64,000 nucleotides of DNA from Phytohabitans maris (GCF_031085175.1 NZ_JAVHUY010000007.1:186001-250000), one strand, 5' to 3'. Shown: positions 1-8,201, counted from the first letter of the stretch. Made by a program: numbers and translations. Notes: generated by a model from the sequence alone, not told the origin.

Positions 1-276
1 CAGGCGGCGACCGAGTCGGGCAGCGCGCTCGCGATCGCGCGGGTACTCGTCGGGGTGGCGGATCTGGCGCTGCGCCAGGAGGAGTACGAGCAGGCGGCGC
101 GGCTGCTCGCGGCGAGCGCCGCCGTGGGCGGCCTGGCCGACCGTTCCCAGCCGGACGTTGCCCGGATCGAGCGGGAAGCGCGGCGCCGCCTCGGTGACAC
201 GCGGTTCACCGAGGCGGCGCGGGAGGGTGCGCAGGCGAGTTGGGGCGAGTTGGCCGCGGTCACGCTCGCTTCTTGA
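1..276 (+). CDS. AfsR/SARP-like transcriptional regulator, C-terminal end (partial)
   Basis: The frame is open from the first base and stops at 276, giving the last 91 residues. They are Ala/Arg/Glu-rich helices of the TPR type, with VLVGVADLALRQ followed by EEYEQAARLLAASAAVGG and SQPDVARIEREARRRLGD. This resembles the C-terminal TPR/ATPase tail of large AfsR/BTAD regulators. The DNA-binding part lies outside the window. The gene converges on the ABC permease and overlaps its end by 17 bp. SARP proteins bind heptamers repeated every 11 bp, and such repeats lie at 2002-2031, so this protein may control the exporter. That link is inference. Confidence 0.6.
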   Translation, partial: QAATESGSALAIARVLVGVADLALRQEEYEQAARLLAASAAVGGLADRSQPDVARIEREARRRLGDTRFTEAAREGAQASWGELAAVTLAS

Positions 277-994
277 ACGTGGAGGACGCCCAGAGGTAGC
301 CGACGAGGGCGAACCCGACGCACCAGGCGAGGGCGGGGATCACGTCGCCGGCGGAGGGCGCGCCGTTGAGCAGCCCGCGCAGGGTTTCGATGATCGGCGT
401 AAAGGGCTGGTACTCCGCGAACTCCCGGACGCCCGGGCCCATCTTGTCCGTCGGCGAGATCGCGCTGCTGAAGAACGGCAGCATGACCAGCGGCAGCGAG
501 GCCAGACCCGCGGTCTCCGGGGACTTCGCCGCCAGCCCCATGGCGATCGTGAGCCAGCCCGCCGCGAAGCTGAGCAGTACGACGAGGCCGACCACGCCGA
601 GCCAGTCCAACAGGCTCGCCGACGGACTGAATCCCAGCGCGAAGGCGACCCCGACGATCGCCGCGACGGCGAGCATGTTGGTCAGCACACTGGCGATGAC
701 GTGACCGGTCAGCACCGCGCTGCGCGGGACGTCCATGACCTTGAACCGGTTGATGATGCCCTTGGTCACGTCGGAGTTCACCGACACCGCAACAGACCCC
801 AGGCCGTAGCAGACGGCCAGCAGGAGCAGGCCCGGCGTCGCGTAGTCGACACCGACGCTGAAAGCGTCACCGAAGACGTACACGAACATCAACATGACCA
901 CGACCGGCATCAGGACCGCGTTGAACACCGTTGTCGGGTTCCGGGCGATGTGCTTGAAGTTGCGGCGCAACATCACTATCGACGGCGATTTCAT
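260..994 (-). CDS. ABC-2 type exporter permease (DrrB-like)
   Basis: The 244-residue membrane protein has about six hydrophobic segments. It begins MKSPSIVMLRRNFKHIARNP, typical of the drug-export ABC-2 permeases next to DrrA-type ATPases. The segment SDVTKGIINRFKVMDVPRSAVLTGH matches the family's cytoplasmic coupling region, and FTPIIETLRGLL lies near the C-terminus. The ATG overlaps the stop of the ATPase gene by four bases (ATGA at 991-994), so the two are translated together. Expected to work as a homodimer exporting a hydrophobic compound; the substrate is unknown. Confidence 0.9.
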   Translation of the reverse strand: MKSPSIVMLRRNFKHIARNPTTVFNAVLMPVVVMLMFVYVFGDAFSVGVDYATPGLLLLAVCYGLGSVAVSVNSDVTKGIINRFKVMDVPRSAVLTGHVIASVLTNMLAVAAIVGVAFALGFSPSASLLDWLGVVGLVVLLSFAAGWLTIAMGLAAKSPETAGLASLPLVMLPFFSSAISPTDKMGPGVREFAEYQPFTPIIETLRGLLNGAPSAGDVIPALAWCVGFALVGYLWASSTFKKRA

Positions 995-1980
995 TTCGCG
1001 ACTACCTCCGTGGTGTGGCCCGTCAGGGCGTCCGTCATGTGGCCTGTCAGGGCCTTCGTGGTGTGGCCCGTCAGGGCGAGGAAAACGTCATCGAGGTCCG
1101 GTGTGTGGACGGAAAAGCCTTCGGCGTCGAGCGAGTACTCGCCGAGCCGGTCCAGCAGGGCCCGCACCGCCTTGGTCCCGCCGTCGCTGGGCACCCGCAG
1201 GGTCAGGGCCTCGTCGTCCCGGGTGGAGTCGGGGAGGATCCGCGCGGCCGCGTCGAGCTCCTCGGCGGTGCTGAACCGGAGCCGCACGTGGGTACCGGGG
1301 ATCTGGCGCTTGAGCTCGTCGGGAGTCCCCTCGGCGACCAGGCGGCCCTGGTCGAGCACCGCGATCCGGTCGGCGAGCTGGTCGGCCTCGTCGAGGTACT
1401 GGGTGGTGAGGAAGATGGTCACGCCACCCGCCACCAGCTCGCGGATGATCGACCACATCGTGCGCCGGCTACGCGGATCCAGGCCCGTCGTCGGCTCGTC
1501 CAGGAAGATGATCCGCGGGTTGCCGACGAGCGTCATCGCCAGGTCGAGCTTGCGGCGCATGCCTCCGGAGTAGGTCGACGCCGGCTTCTGCGCCGAATCG
1601 ACCAGTTCGAAGCGCTCCAGCAGCTCGGCGACCATCCGCTTGCCGGCGCCCGCGGAAAGCTGGTTCAGGTCCACCATCAGTTGCAGGTTTTCCTGGCCCG
1701 TCAGCAGCTCGTCGACCGCCGCGAACTGACCGGTGACCCCGATGGCGGCGCGCACCGCCTTGGCCTCGGTCGCGACGTCGTAGCCGGCGACGTGAATCGT
1801 CCCGCCATCGGCCTTCGACAATGTGGTCAGTACGTTCACCGTCGTGGTCTTGCCGGCCCCATTCGGACCGAGCAGGGAAAAAACCGTTCCCGCGCGGACG
1901 TTCAGGTCGATGCCGTCAAGCACGACTTTGTCTTTGTATGCCTTCCGCAGATCGGAGGCCGTAATCGCGAAATCCGTCAT
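991..1980 (-). CDS. ABC exporter ATPase (DrrA-like) with repeated C-terminal tail
   Basis: A 329-residue ATP-binding subunit. It shows Walker A GPNGAGKTTT, signature YSGGMRRKLDL, Walker B IIFLDEPTTGLD and the LTTQYLDEADQLAD switch region, all typical of DrrA drug-resistance ATPases. The ATG at 1980 is chosen because MTDFAITASDLRKAY is the usual N-terminus; an upstream in-frame start at 2031 would add 17 atypical residues. The C-terminus carries three eight-residue repeats (ALTGHTTK, ALTGHMTD, ALTGHTTE) encoded by 24-bp tandem repeats. The permease gene follows with an ATGA overlap. The divergent DUF4097 gene probably shares the control region. Confidence 0.92.
   Translation of the reverse strand: MTDFAITASDLRKAYKDKVVLDGIDLNVRAGTVFSLLGPNGAGKTTTVNVLTTLSKADGGTIHVAGYDVATEAKAVRAAIGVTGQFAAVDELLTGQENLQLMVDLNQLSAGAGKRMVAELLERFELVDSAQKPASTYSGGMRRKLDLAMTLVGNPRIIFLDEPTTGLDPRSRRTMWSIIRELVAGGVTIFLTTQYLDEADQLADRIAVLDQGRLVAEGTPDELKRQIPGTHVRLRFSTAEELDAAARILPDSTRDDEALTLRVPSDGGTKAVRALLDRLGEYSLDAEGFSVHTPDLDDVFLALTGHTTKALTGHMTDALTGHTTEVVAK
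1010..1081 (-). repeat. three 24-bp tandem repeats inside the ABC ATPase gene
   Basis: Near-identical 24-bp units begin at 1010, 1034 and 1058 and share the core GGCCCGTCAGGGC with small changes. They keep the reading frame and encode the ALTGHxT repeats at the C-terminus of the ATPase, just before the four-base overlap with the permease gene. Slipped-strand duplication is the simplest origin. Confidence 0.9.
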
Positions 1981-2001
1981 GCGCCCACTGTCATCGGGCG
2001 G

Positions 2002-2077
2002 CCTGACACCGACCTGACACGCCCCTGTCACGGCAGGTGGCGGCGCCGCGTCAGGGCGGTGGCGGTCCGGTGTCAGG
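2002..2077. promoter_or_regulatory. SARP-like heptamer repeats between divergent genes
   Basis: CCTGACAC occurs at 2002 and 2013 and CCTGTCAC at 2024, exactly 11 bp apart. The reverse-oriented copies GCGTCAGG (2048) and GTGTCAGG (2070) are 22 bp apart. Direct heptamers with 11-bp period are the known operator layout of AfsR/SARP activators. The region lies between the ABC ATPase start (1980) and the DUF4097 start (2135) and could serve both. The match to SARP sites is by spacing, not by a known consensus. Confidence 0.5.
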
Positions 2078-2134
2078 AGGGCGGGCGACCGTGGCTACGT
2101 CAACAAACACGCACACGACAAAGGGGAGATCGTC

Positions 2135-2971
2135 ATGCCTACGTTCGCCACGCCAGAGCTGATCACGGCCACGCTGACCACCGCGGGCGCCGAGGTGCGG
2201 ATCACCGCGAGCGACCGGCTGGACACGGTAGTGCTGGTCGAACCCATCAACGGCGGAAACAAGACGGACGTGAAGGTGGCCGAGAAGACCGAGGTCGACT
2301 TCACCGCCGGCGAACTGTCCGTGAAGACGATCAAGGCGGGTGACAAGGACGGCTCCGTCGCCATCACGATCGAACTGCCGGCCGGATCCAAGCTGGTCCT
2401 CAACACCGCCTGGACGGACGTGCACGCCGACGGCCCGTTCGGGGACTGCGAGCTGAGCCTGGCCTCGGGGCAGGTACAGCTCGACCGGATCGCCACGCTG
2501 CGCGGAAACCTGGCGGCCGGCGGGGTCGCGATCGGGCACGTCGCCGGGACCGTCGACATCGAAGGCGGCGCGGCCAGCGTGCGGATCGGCGAGGTCGAGG
2601 GCACCGTCAAGTACCGGGGCTCGACCGGAAAGGTCTGGATCGGCCACGCCCGGTCCGACGTCGACCTGAACGGCGCCAGCGGCAGCTTCGACATCGACCG
2701 CGCCGAGGGCAGCGTCACCGCCAAGGCGGCCAACTGCCCCATCCGGGTCGGCCGGATGACGCGCGGCCAGGCGGAGCTGATGAACGCTTCCGGGGGCATC
2801 GACGTCGGCATCCGCGAGGGCGCCGCCGCCGCGGTCGACGCCGAGAGCACCAAGGGGCAGGTGCGCAACTCGCTGCCCGCCCAGGACGGCCCGGGCGGGT
2901 CCGACGACAAGGTCACGGTCTACGCCCGTACCCGGCGCGACGACATCGTCATCCACCGCGCGGCCGTCTGA
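2135..2971 (+). CDS. DUF4097 family beta-strand repeat protein
   Basis: A 278-residue protein without signal peptide, rich in short alternating beta strands, such as GDCELSLASGQVQLDRI and GKVWIGHARSDVDLNGASGSFDIDRAEGSVTAKAANCP. This is the right-handed beta-helix-like pattern of the DUF4097 (adhesin-like) family. The ATG follows a strong ribosome site (AAGGGGAG). Such genes often neighbour ABC-2 exporters in actinomycetes, as here. Molecular role unknown. A perfect 12-bp hairpin follows the stop. Confidence 0.8.
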   Translation: MPTFATPELITATLTTAGAEVRITASDRLDTVVLVEPINGGNKTDVKVAEKTEVDFTAGELSVKTIKAGDKDGSVAITIELPAGSKLVLNTAWTDVHADGPFGDCELSLASGQVQLDRIATLRGNLAAGGVAIGHVAGTVDIEGGAASVRIGEVEGTVKYRGSTGKVWIGHARSDVDLNGASGSFDIDRAEGSVTAKAANCPIRVGRMTRGQAELMNASGGIDVGIREGAAAAVDAESTKGQVRNSLPAQDGPGGSDDKVTVYARTRRDDIVIHRAAV

Positions 2972-2980
2972 GCCGGATCC

Positions 2981-3007
2981 GCAGTGGCGCCGTTACGGCG
3001 CCACTGC
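2981..3007 (+). terminator. hairpin terminator after the DUF4097 gene
   Basis: GCAGTGGCGCCG at 2981-2992 pairs perfectly with CGGCGCCACTGC at 2996-3007 across a TTA loop. No T-tract follows, which is common for actinobacterial terminators. Its position makes a GTG start at 3009 for the next gene unlikely. Confidence 0.75.
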
Positions 3008-3059
3008 GGTGGCCGGTTTCCGGTCGGGCGCGGGCGGCGCCTTGGCGACGTCGGATGAA

Positions 3060-4580
3060 ATGAGGACCATGACGTCGATAGGGAAGGTCTCGGCAGCGGC
3101 AGCCCGTCCTCTCGCTCGGGTACGGCTGGAACTGCTCAGGGTGCGGCCAGGCCAGTGGCGATTGGGCATCTCAGTTCTGGCGACGCTGGCCGGCGCGGCG
3201 TGGCTGGTACCCGGCTCGTGGTGGCGGGCCGGCGCGCGGCTGCTCGCCGCGCCGGACTGGCGGTGGTGGCTACCGGTCCTTCTGCTGGCAGGCGGTCTGG
3301 CGGGGATCGCCGGAGCGGTGATCCGTGGCTGGGCCAGCGACGGGCGGCGGCCCGCGACGTCACGGGCGCCCCTGTTCGCGCATGTGGCGCTGTTGCTGCT
3401 GGTCGGCCTGCTGGTGGCGGTCGCCGCTGGGGCGAGCCTGTGGTGGTTGCTCGGCCGCCCGGATCTGGCGGCTACCGGCTCGGCGTCTTCGCGGGCGGCA
3501 TCCGCTGGGGCGCAGGCCTGGAGCACGCAAAACACGTTCGACGCTATGAAGATCGTCCTGTCGGTGGTAGCCGGGATCGGCGGCGTCGTGGCGCTGACCG
3601 TCGCCTATCGAAGACAGGGCCACAGCGAGGCAGCCGAGCGCCGCGAGGAGACCAAGCTGTTCAACGAACGCTTCGGCAAGGCGACTGACCAACTCGGCTC
3701 GGACAAGGCCGCCATCCGGCTCGCCGGCGTGTACGCGATGGCCGGACTCGCCGACGACTGGACCGAAGGGCGCCAGACCTGCCTCGACGTCCTCTGCGCC
3801 TACCTTCGGATGCCATACACCCCGCCGGCAGCCGAATCCGCCCCGTCCGGCACCAAGTCTGGACGTCCGCCAGGCGTCCAGAAGGACGCCGGCGACGACA
3901 ACGCCCGCCAGGAACGACAGGTTCGGCACACCGTCATCGCCGTGATTCGAGACCATCTCCAAGAGCCGACCGCCAGCAACAGGAAGCACTGGCACGGTCA
4001 CCGCTTCGACCTGATGGGCACCGTCTTCGACGGCGGCGACTTCAGGGGCATCCACGTCGCACGCGGGACCGAGTTGAACCTCCAGGGCGCGACGTTCGCC
4101 CGCGGCCACGTCAGCTTCTTCGAGGCGACTTTCTCCGGAGGCTTCGTCGACTTCGGCGGCGCGAGGTTCGCCGGAGCCTTTCTCGACCTGGCCGCAGCGA
4201 CGTTCTCCGGCGGCCGGGTCAATTTTGGTGGGGTCCTGTCTGCCGGAGAGATCAACTTCAACAGCTCAAGATTCAGCGGCAGTACCGTCGACCTTCGTCA
4301 CATGGAGATCTCCGGGGGCAGCATCGCCCTCATCCACACAGCTCTCACCGGCGGTCACATCTGGTTGGACGAGACGGCGATCCGCGGCGGCACGGTCAGC
4401 TTCACCGGTGCGGCATTCTCCGGCACCGAAGTCACCTTCAGGAAAACAGAGATCGCCGGGGGCCTGCTCGACCTGAGCCAACCGACCAACTGGAGTCGGC
4501 CGCCAGCGGGACTGACCGGTCAAGAACCCGGCGTGGCCTGGCCAAGTAGCGAAGAGCTTGCTTCGCTGGGAGATAGGTAG
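3060..4580 (+). CDS. membrane-anchored pentapeptide-repeat-like protein
   Basis: About 506 residues. The N-terminal third has four hydrophobic segments: LGISVLATLAGAAWLVPG, WLPVLLLAGGLAGIAGAVI, LFAHVALLLLVGLLVAVAAG and MKIVLSVVAGIGGVVALTV. Next comes the conserved ERREETKLFNERFGKATDQL / AAIRLAGVYAMAGLADDW region seen in actinobacterial pentapeptide-repeat membrane proteins. The C-terminal 160 residues form roughly 12-residue repeats (ATFSGGFVDFGG, ARFAGAFLDLAA, ATFSGGRVNFGG) expected to make a beta-helix. The start is uncertain: an in-frame GTG at 3009 abuts the preceding terminator hairpin, so ATG 3060 (or 3069) is preferred. Role unknown. Confidence 0.75.
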   Translation: MRTMTSIGKVSAAAARPLARVRLELLRVRPGQWRLGISVLATLAGAAWLVPGSWWRAGARLLAAPDWRWWLPVLLLAGGLAGIAGAVIRGWASDGRRPATSRAPLFAHVALLLLVGLLVAVAAGASLWWLLGRPDLAATGSASSRAASAGAQAWSTQNTFDAMKIVLSVVAGIGGVVALTVAYRRQGHSEAAERREETKLFNERFGKATDQLGSDKAAIRLAGVYAMAGLADDWTEGRQTCLDVLCAYLRMPYTPPAAESAPSGTKSGRPPGVQKDAGDDNARQERQVRHTVIAVIRDHLQEPTASNRKHWHGHRFDLMGTVFDGGDFRGIHVARGTELNLQGATFARGHVSFFEATFSGGFVDFGGARFAGAFLDLAAATFSGGRVNFGGVLSAGEINFNSSRFSGSTVDLRHMEISGGSIALIHTALTGGHIWLDETAIRGGTVSFTGAAFSGTEVTFRKTEIAGGLLDLSQPTNWSRPPAGLTGQEPGVAWPSSEELASLGDR

Positions 4581-4727
4581 AGCGTGCTCGTTGGTGGAGC
4601 CGACGGAGGCCGGGTGCCAGGTGCGACAGAACCGCGATGACCGGCCTCGCTCTGCTCATGTGGACCGGCGGGCGACGACGGTTCCAACACTGGCACCTAC
4701 TCCTGGACGGCAACCAAACATTGTCCA

Positions 4728-5489
4728 CTATGGACGGATGCCAACGGCGCCGAACGCGCGGCCGATCTCCTCGGCGGCGTCGAGTAGGGGGGTGGCGAAT
4801 TCGGCAGCTCTGTCAGGGCTGAGGTCGTACTCCAGTCCGGAGATGCTGATGCCTGCCACCGGAACGCCGCGGTCGTCCAGGACCGCGGCGGCGATGCAGC
4901 GGGTGTGCTGTTCGTTTTCGCCGTCGTCCCAGGCCCAGCCTCGCGCCCGGATCTGTGCGAGGTGTGCGGTCAGCTGTGCCGGGTCGGTGATGGTGGCCGG
5001 GGTCATGGCGGGTAGTCCGGTGCGGGCGGCGATCGCGGTGACCTCGGGCTCGGGTAGGCGGGCCAGGATGGCCTTGCCCATCGCGGTGGAGTGCAGGTGT
5101 ACAGCCTGGCCGATGTACGAGCGCATCTGGTACGCCCGCTGGCCGTCCAGCTTTTCGGTGTAGAGCACCTGGTCGCCCTGCCGTACCCCGAGGTGGATGG
5201 TGTAGCCGGTGGTCTCGTTGAGGCGGTGTATCGCGTGCCGGACCAGCTCGGCGTGGCCGCCCTTGTTGATCAGACGCCCGGCGAGGCCGAGCAGCCTGGT
5301 GTGCGGTGCGTAGCCGCGGTCGTGGTCCTGCCGGACCCAGCCGGCGGCGGCCAGCTCGTTGAGGATGCGGTGCGCGGTGCTCAGCGGCAGGCCGGTGGCC
5401 CGGCAGATGTCCGAGAGCCGCCGCTCGGTGGTCACCGCGTCGAGGACGAGCAACACCTTCTCGACGGCGGAGGGCGGTTCGGCGGTCAC
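4728..5489 (-). CDS. IclR-family transcriptional regulator (KdgR-like)
   Basis: A 253-residue regulator. The N-terminal winged helix is VEKVLLVLDAVTTERRLSDICRATGLPLSTAHRILNELAAAGWV. The effector domain includes VLYTEKLDGQRAYQMRSYIGQAVHLHSTAMGKAILA and a late GWAWDDGENEQHTRCIAAAV, as in IclR/KdgR proteins. The start is GTG 5489, five bases after the kduD stop (5495), so it is the last gene of a kduI-kduD-iclR operon. It probably represses that operon through the two 17-bp palindromes at 7067-7103. Its ligand would be a uronate breakdown product such as KDG; this is inference. Confidence 0.88.
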   Translation of the reverse strand: MTAEPPSAVEKVLLVLDAVTTERRLSDICRATGLPLSTAHRILNELAAAGWVRQDHDRGYAPHTRLLGLAGRLINKGGHAELVRHAIHRLNETTGYTIHLGVRQGDQVLYTEKLDGQRAYQMRSYIGQAVHLHSTAMGKAILARLPEPEVTAIAARTGLPAMTPATITDPAQLTAHLAQIRARGWAWDDGENEQHTRCIAAAVLDDRGVPVAGISISGLEYDLSPDRAAEFATPLLDAAEEIGRAFGAVGIRP

Positions 5490-5494
5490 GGGTA

Positions 5495-6247
5495 TCAGCG
5501 TCCCATCCAACCACCGTCGACGACGAGCACGTGTCCGTGTACGTAGCGGGAGTCGGGACCGGCCAGGAATACCACCGGCCCGGCGATGTCCTCGGGCGTA
5601 CCCCACCGGCCGGCGGGGATGCGTTCGCTGATGGCCCGCTGCCGGTCCGGATCCCGGCGCAGCGGCGCGGTGTTTTCGGTCACGACGTAGCCAGGGGCGA
5701 CGGCGTTGACGTTCACGCCGCGGCCGGCCCACTCGTTGGCCAGTGCCCTGGTCAGGCCCACGATTCCGTGCTTGCTGGCCGCGTAGGCCGGCACGGTCAC
5801 GCCACCTTGGAAGGACAGCAGGGAGGCGATCGTGATGATCCGCCCATCGCCGTTGGCCAGCATCTGGCGACCGACCGCGACGCTCATCGCGAAGACGGCG
5901 TCGAGGTTGAGGGTCAGCACGCGGCGCCAGTCCGGCATCGAGGTCTGCTCGGCCGGCTCGCGGTGGATCGTCCCGGCGTTGTTCACCAGGATGTCGATCC
6001 GGCGGCGCGCGAGCAGCGCGTCCAGTTCGTCGGCGGCCCGGTCCGCGTCGGTCAGGTCGCTGACGACCGACTCGGCGGCGCGGCCGAGGGCCCGTGCCTG
6101 GTCGGGTACGTCGCCGGACGTGGCCCGGTCCCAGCAGACCAGGTCGGCGCCGGCCGCCGCCAGCGCCAGTGCGCTCGCCCGGCCGATACCGGTGCGAGCA
6201 CCGGTGACCAGCGCGGTACGGCCGGCCAGCGGCAGGCCGCCGCTCAC
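5495..6247 (-). CDS. kduD: 2-dehydro-3-deoxy-D-gluconate 5-dehydrogenase (SDR)
   Basis: A 250-residue short-chain dehydrogenase. It has TGARTGIGRA (NAD-binding), NNAG, the serine of IASLLSFQGG, YAASK (catalytic Tyr/Lys) and the C-terminal GHVLVVDGGW. The adjacent kduI and IclR genes point to KduD, which interconverts 2,5-diketo-3-deoxygluconate and 2-keto-3-deoxygluconate in unsaturated uronate catabolism. The GTG start overlaps the kduI stop (GTGA at 6244-6247), so the two are coupled. Other sugar-acid SDRs cannot be excluded by sequence alone. Confidence 0.85.
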   Translation of the reverse strand: MSGGLPLAGRTALVTGARTGIGRASALALAAAGADLVCWDRATSGDVPDQARALGRAAESVVSDLTDADRAADELDALLARRRIDILVNNAGTIHREPAEQTSMPDWRRVLTLNLDAVFAMSVAVGRQMLANGDGRIITIASLLSFQGGVTVPAYAASKHGIVGLTRALANEWAGRGVNVNAVAPGYVVTENTAPLRRDPDRQRAISERIPAGRWGTPEDIAGPVVFLAGPDSRYVHGHVLVVDGGWMGR

Positions 6248-7059
6248 CGCAGATCCCGGGTCGGGACGACTTCGACGTCCGCGTAGTCGACGTTCTCGCC
6301 GGCCATCGCCCAGACGAACGAGTACGCCCTGGTGCCGGCGCCGCTGTGCACCGACCACGGTGGCGACACGACGGCCTGCCGGTCCGCCATGATCAGGCTG
6401 CGCGTGTTGTCCGGCTCGCCGCAGAGGTGCACGACGCGACCCTCCTCGCCGAGCCCGAAGTACAGGTAGATCTCGGTACGCCGCTCGTGCACGTGGCACG
6501 GCATGGTGTTCCACACGCTGCCCTCGGCAAGCTCGGTGATGCCGACGACGAGCTGGTTGGAGGTAACGCCGCCGGCGTGCACGTACTTGCGGATGGTGCG
6601 CACGTTGGACTCCGCCGGTGTGCCCAGATGCAGGGCCTCCACCTCGTCACGGCGGGCCAGCCGCGTGGGGTCGGGCCGGCGCGCGGGTGCGGAGACCAGG
6701 TAGTAGACGGCCGTGCCGGCCAGCCGTACCTCCCGGCTGCCCATCCCCACGTAGAGCACGTCTCCCGCGACCAGCTCGTAGCCGCTGTCGTCGGCGGTGA
6801 CCGCGCCGGTGCCGTCCAGGCAGATCACCGCTAGTTCCCGCCGCTCGCAGAAGTAGCTGGCGCGTAGCTGGTCCGGCGTGGGCAGCGTGAGCGACCGGCC
6901 GGCCGGGACGGCGCCACCGATCAGCATCCGGTCGTGGTGGGTCATGGACAGCCGGATCTCGCCCGGTGCGAACAGGTCGGGCACGACGAACCGCTCGCGC
7001 AGGGCGGCGGTGGTGAGGCCGGCCATCTCAGCGGGGTGGGTCGCGTGTTGAACGCGCAT
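6244..7059 (-). CDS. kduI: 5-dehydro-4-deoxy-D-glucuronate isomerase
   Basis: A 271-residue cupin enzyme, close to the usual KduI length of about 275. Family features include LTTAALRERFVVPDLF, the metal-binding MPCHVHERRTEIYLYF and the late PPWSVHSGAGTRAYSFVWAMAGEN. It isomerises the 5-keto-4-deoxyuronate released from pectin, alginate or glycosaminoglycan lyase products. ATG 7059 is preferred over a longer frame because MRVQHATHPAEM is the normal start. It leads a minus-strand operon with kduD and iclR, and the divergent aldo/keto reductase shares the control region. Confidence 0.93.
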   Translation of the reverse strand: MRVQHATHPAEMAGLTTAALRERFVVPDLFAPGEIRLSMTHHDRMLIGGAVPAGRSLTLPTPDQLRASYFCERRELAVICLDGTGAVTADDSGYELVAGDVLYVGMGSREVRLAGTAVYYLVSAPARRPDPTRLARRDEVEALHLGTPAESNVRTIRKYVHAGGVTSNQLVVGITELAEGSVWNTMPCHVHERRTEIYLYFGLGEEGRVVHLCGEPDNTRSLIMADRQAVVSPPWSVHSGAGTRAYSFVWAMAGENVDYADVEVVPTRDLR

Positions 7060-7066
7060 AACATTC

Positions 7067-7103
7067 CTTCCATCTGGCGGAAGCTCTTTCCTTCTCACGG
7101 AAG
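7067..7103. promoter_or_regulatory. two tandem palindromic operators, kduI/AKR intergenic region
   Basis: CTTCCATCTGGCGGAAG (7067-7083) and TTTCCTTCTCACGGAAG (7087-7103) share the form CTTCC-N7-GGAAG and start 20 bp apart, on the same helix face. IclR proteins bind such 17-bp palindromes as dimer pairs. The IclR gene at 4728 is the obvious candidate. The sites sit just upstream of kduI and about 60 bp upstream of the divergent reductase. Confidence 0.6.
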
Positions 7104-7162
7104 ATGCCTGATACTGGGGTCGAACGCAAGGCCAGCACGAGGAGTTTCTGGAGAGTTGATCC

Positions 7163-8032
7163 ATGCAGTTAGCGGGTAGGGAGGTCGGAGGTATCGGCCT
7201 GGGCTTGCTTCCGCTGGCCGCCGAGGGCCGACCCGACTACGACGACGCGATTGCCACGGTGCGTCACGCCGTCGAGGTGGGCGTGCCGTTCCTGGACACC
7301 GCAGACTGCTACGGCCTGACCAGTCACGAGCACGGCTACGGCGAGCGGCTCGCCGCGGCGGCGCTGGCCACGTTCGGCCGGGACTGGCCAGACCGGGTGT
7401 TGATCGCGACGAAGGGCGGGCTGCTTCGCGGCGAGACGGGCGGCTGGATCAACGACGCGCGTCCCGAGCACCTCGTCCGGGCCTGCGACGCCAGCCTCCA
7501 GCGGCTCGGGCTGGAGTCGATTCCGCTCTACCAGCTCCACCGTCCGGATCCGGCGGTGCCGATCGAGGAGTCGGTCGGCACTCTGGCCGAGCTGCGACGG
7601 CAGGGCAAGATCCAGCACATCGGGATCAGCAACTTCAGCGTCGACATGATCGAGCGGGTCCGCCCGATCACACCGATCGGCAGTGTGCAAAACCGGCTCT
7701 CCCTCTTCGACCGGGAGGAGCTGGCGACGGTGGCGCACTGCCAGCGGCTCGGCATCGCGTTCCTCGCCTGGGGCCCGCTGGGCGGCCGGCGGCGGGCGCC
7801 CCGGCTCGCCGCCGCCTTGCCGGCGCTGGCCCCGGTCGCCGCCCGGCACCGCGCCACCCCGCACGAGATCGCACTGGCGTGGCTGCTGGCCCAAGGGCCG
7901 AATGTCGTGGCGATCCCGGGCTGCACCACGCCGTCGATGGTGGACAGTGCGCGCCGCGCCGCCATCGTGTGCCTCTCCCCCACCGACCTCGCCGAGGTGA
8001 GCGCCGCCGTCGCGGTCGGCGAGCCGGCATGA
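7163..8032 (+). CDS. aldo/keto reductase
   Basis: A 289-residue TIM-barrel oxidoreductase. The catalytic tetrad is visible as Asp and Tyr in FLDTADCYG, Lys in IATKGG and His in YQLHRPDP. The NADPH-binding end is represented by ISNFS, VAIPGCTTPSMVDSA and the helix after it. It probably reduces or oxidises a sugar or sugar-acid aldehyde in the uronate pathway, judging by its neighbours. The stop codon lies inside the first unit of a 30-bp tandem repeat, so the final VGEPA residues are repeat-encoded. Confidence 0.88.
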   Translation: MQLAGREVGGIGLGLLPLAAEGRPDYDDAIATVRHAVEVGVPFLDTADCYGLTSHEHGYGERLAAAALATFGRDWPDRVLIATKGGLLRGETGGWINDARPEHLVRACDASLQRLGLESIPLYQLHRPDPAVPIEESVGTLAELRRQGKIQHIGISNFSVDMIERVRPITPIGSVQNRLSLFDREELATVAHCQRLGIAFLAWGPLGGRRRAPRLAAALPALAPVAARHRATPHEIALAWLLAQGPNVVAIPGCTTPSMVDSARRAAIVCLSPTDLAEVSAAVAVGEPA

Positions 8033-8140
8033 CCCGCCCTCGCACCTGGCGAGCCGGCATGCCCCGCCCTGGCGCGGGGCGAGCCGGCATGCCCCGCCGT
8101 CGCGCGTGGCGAGCCGGCATGACCCGCCCTCGCGGTAGGG
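8021..8140. repeat. four 30-bp tandem repeats (minisatellite)
   Basis: GAGCCGGCATG begins units at 8021, 8051, 8081 and 8111, exactly 30 bp apart. The rest of the unit varies only slightly (MCCCGCCSTSGCRCSTGGC). The array starts in the last codons of the aldo/keto reductase gene and ends about 60 bp before the oxidoreductase gene. The units are contiguous with no spacers, so this is not CRISPR. Each unit holds an ATG in another frame, but no convincing protein results. Confidence 0.92.
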
Positions 8141-8201
8141 ACACCGAAATGACCAGCACGAGCCCCGCCGCTCCGGAGGGGTCGGGAAAGGAAGATTCGT
8201 C

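Noticed and set aside
4723-4735. GTCCACTATGGAC palindrome at the end of the IclR gene as another regulon site
   Set aside because: The centre is two bases shorter than in the five operator pairs, there is no partner 21 bp away, and it lies at a gene end rather than at a promoter.
4637-4822. Possible short gene between the repeat protein and the IclR gene
   Set aside because: No ribosome site, no similarity recognised, and it overlaps the IclR coding end.
8021-8140. 30-bp repeats considered as a CRISPR array
   Set aside because: Units are contiguous with no spacers, and no cas genes are near.
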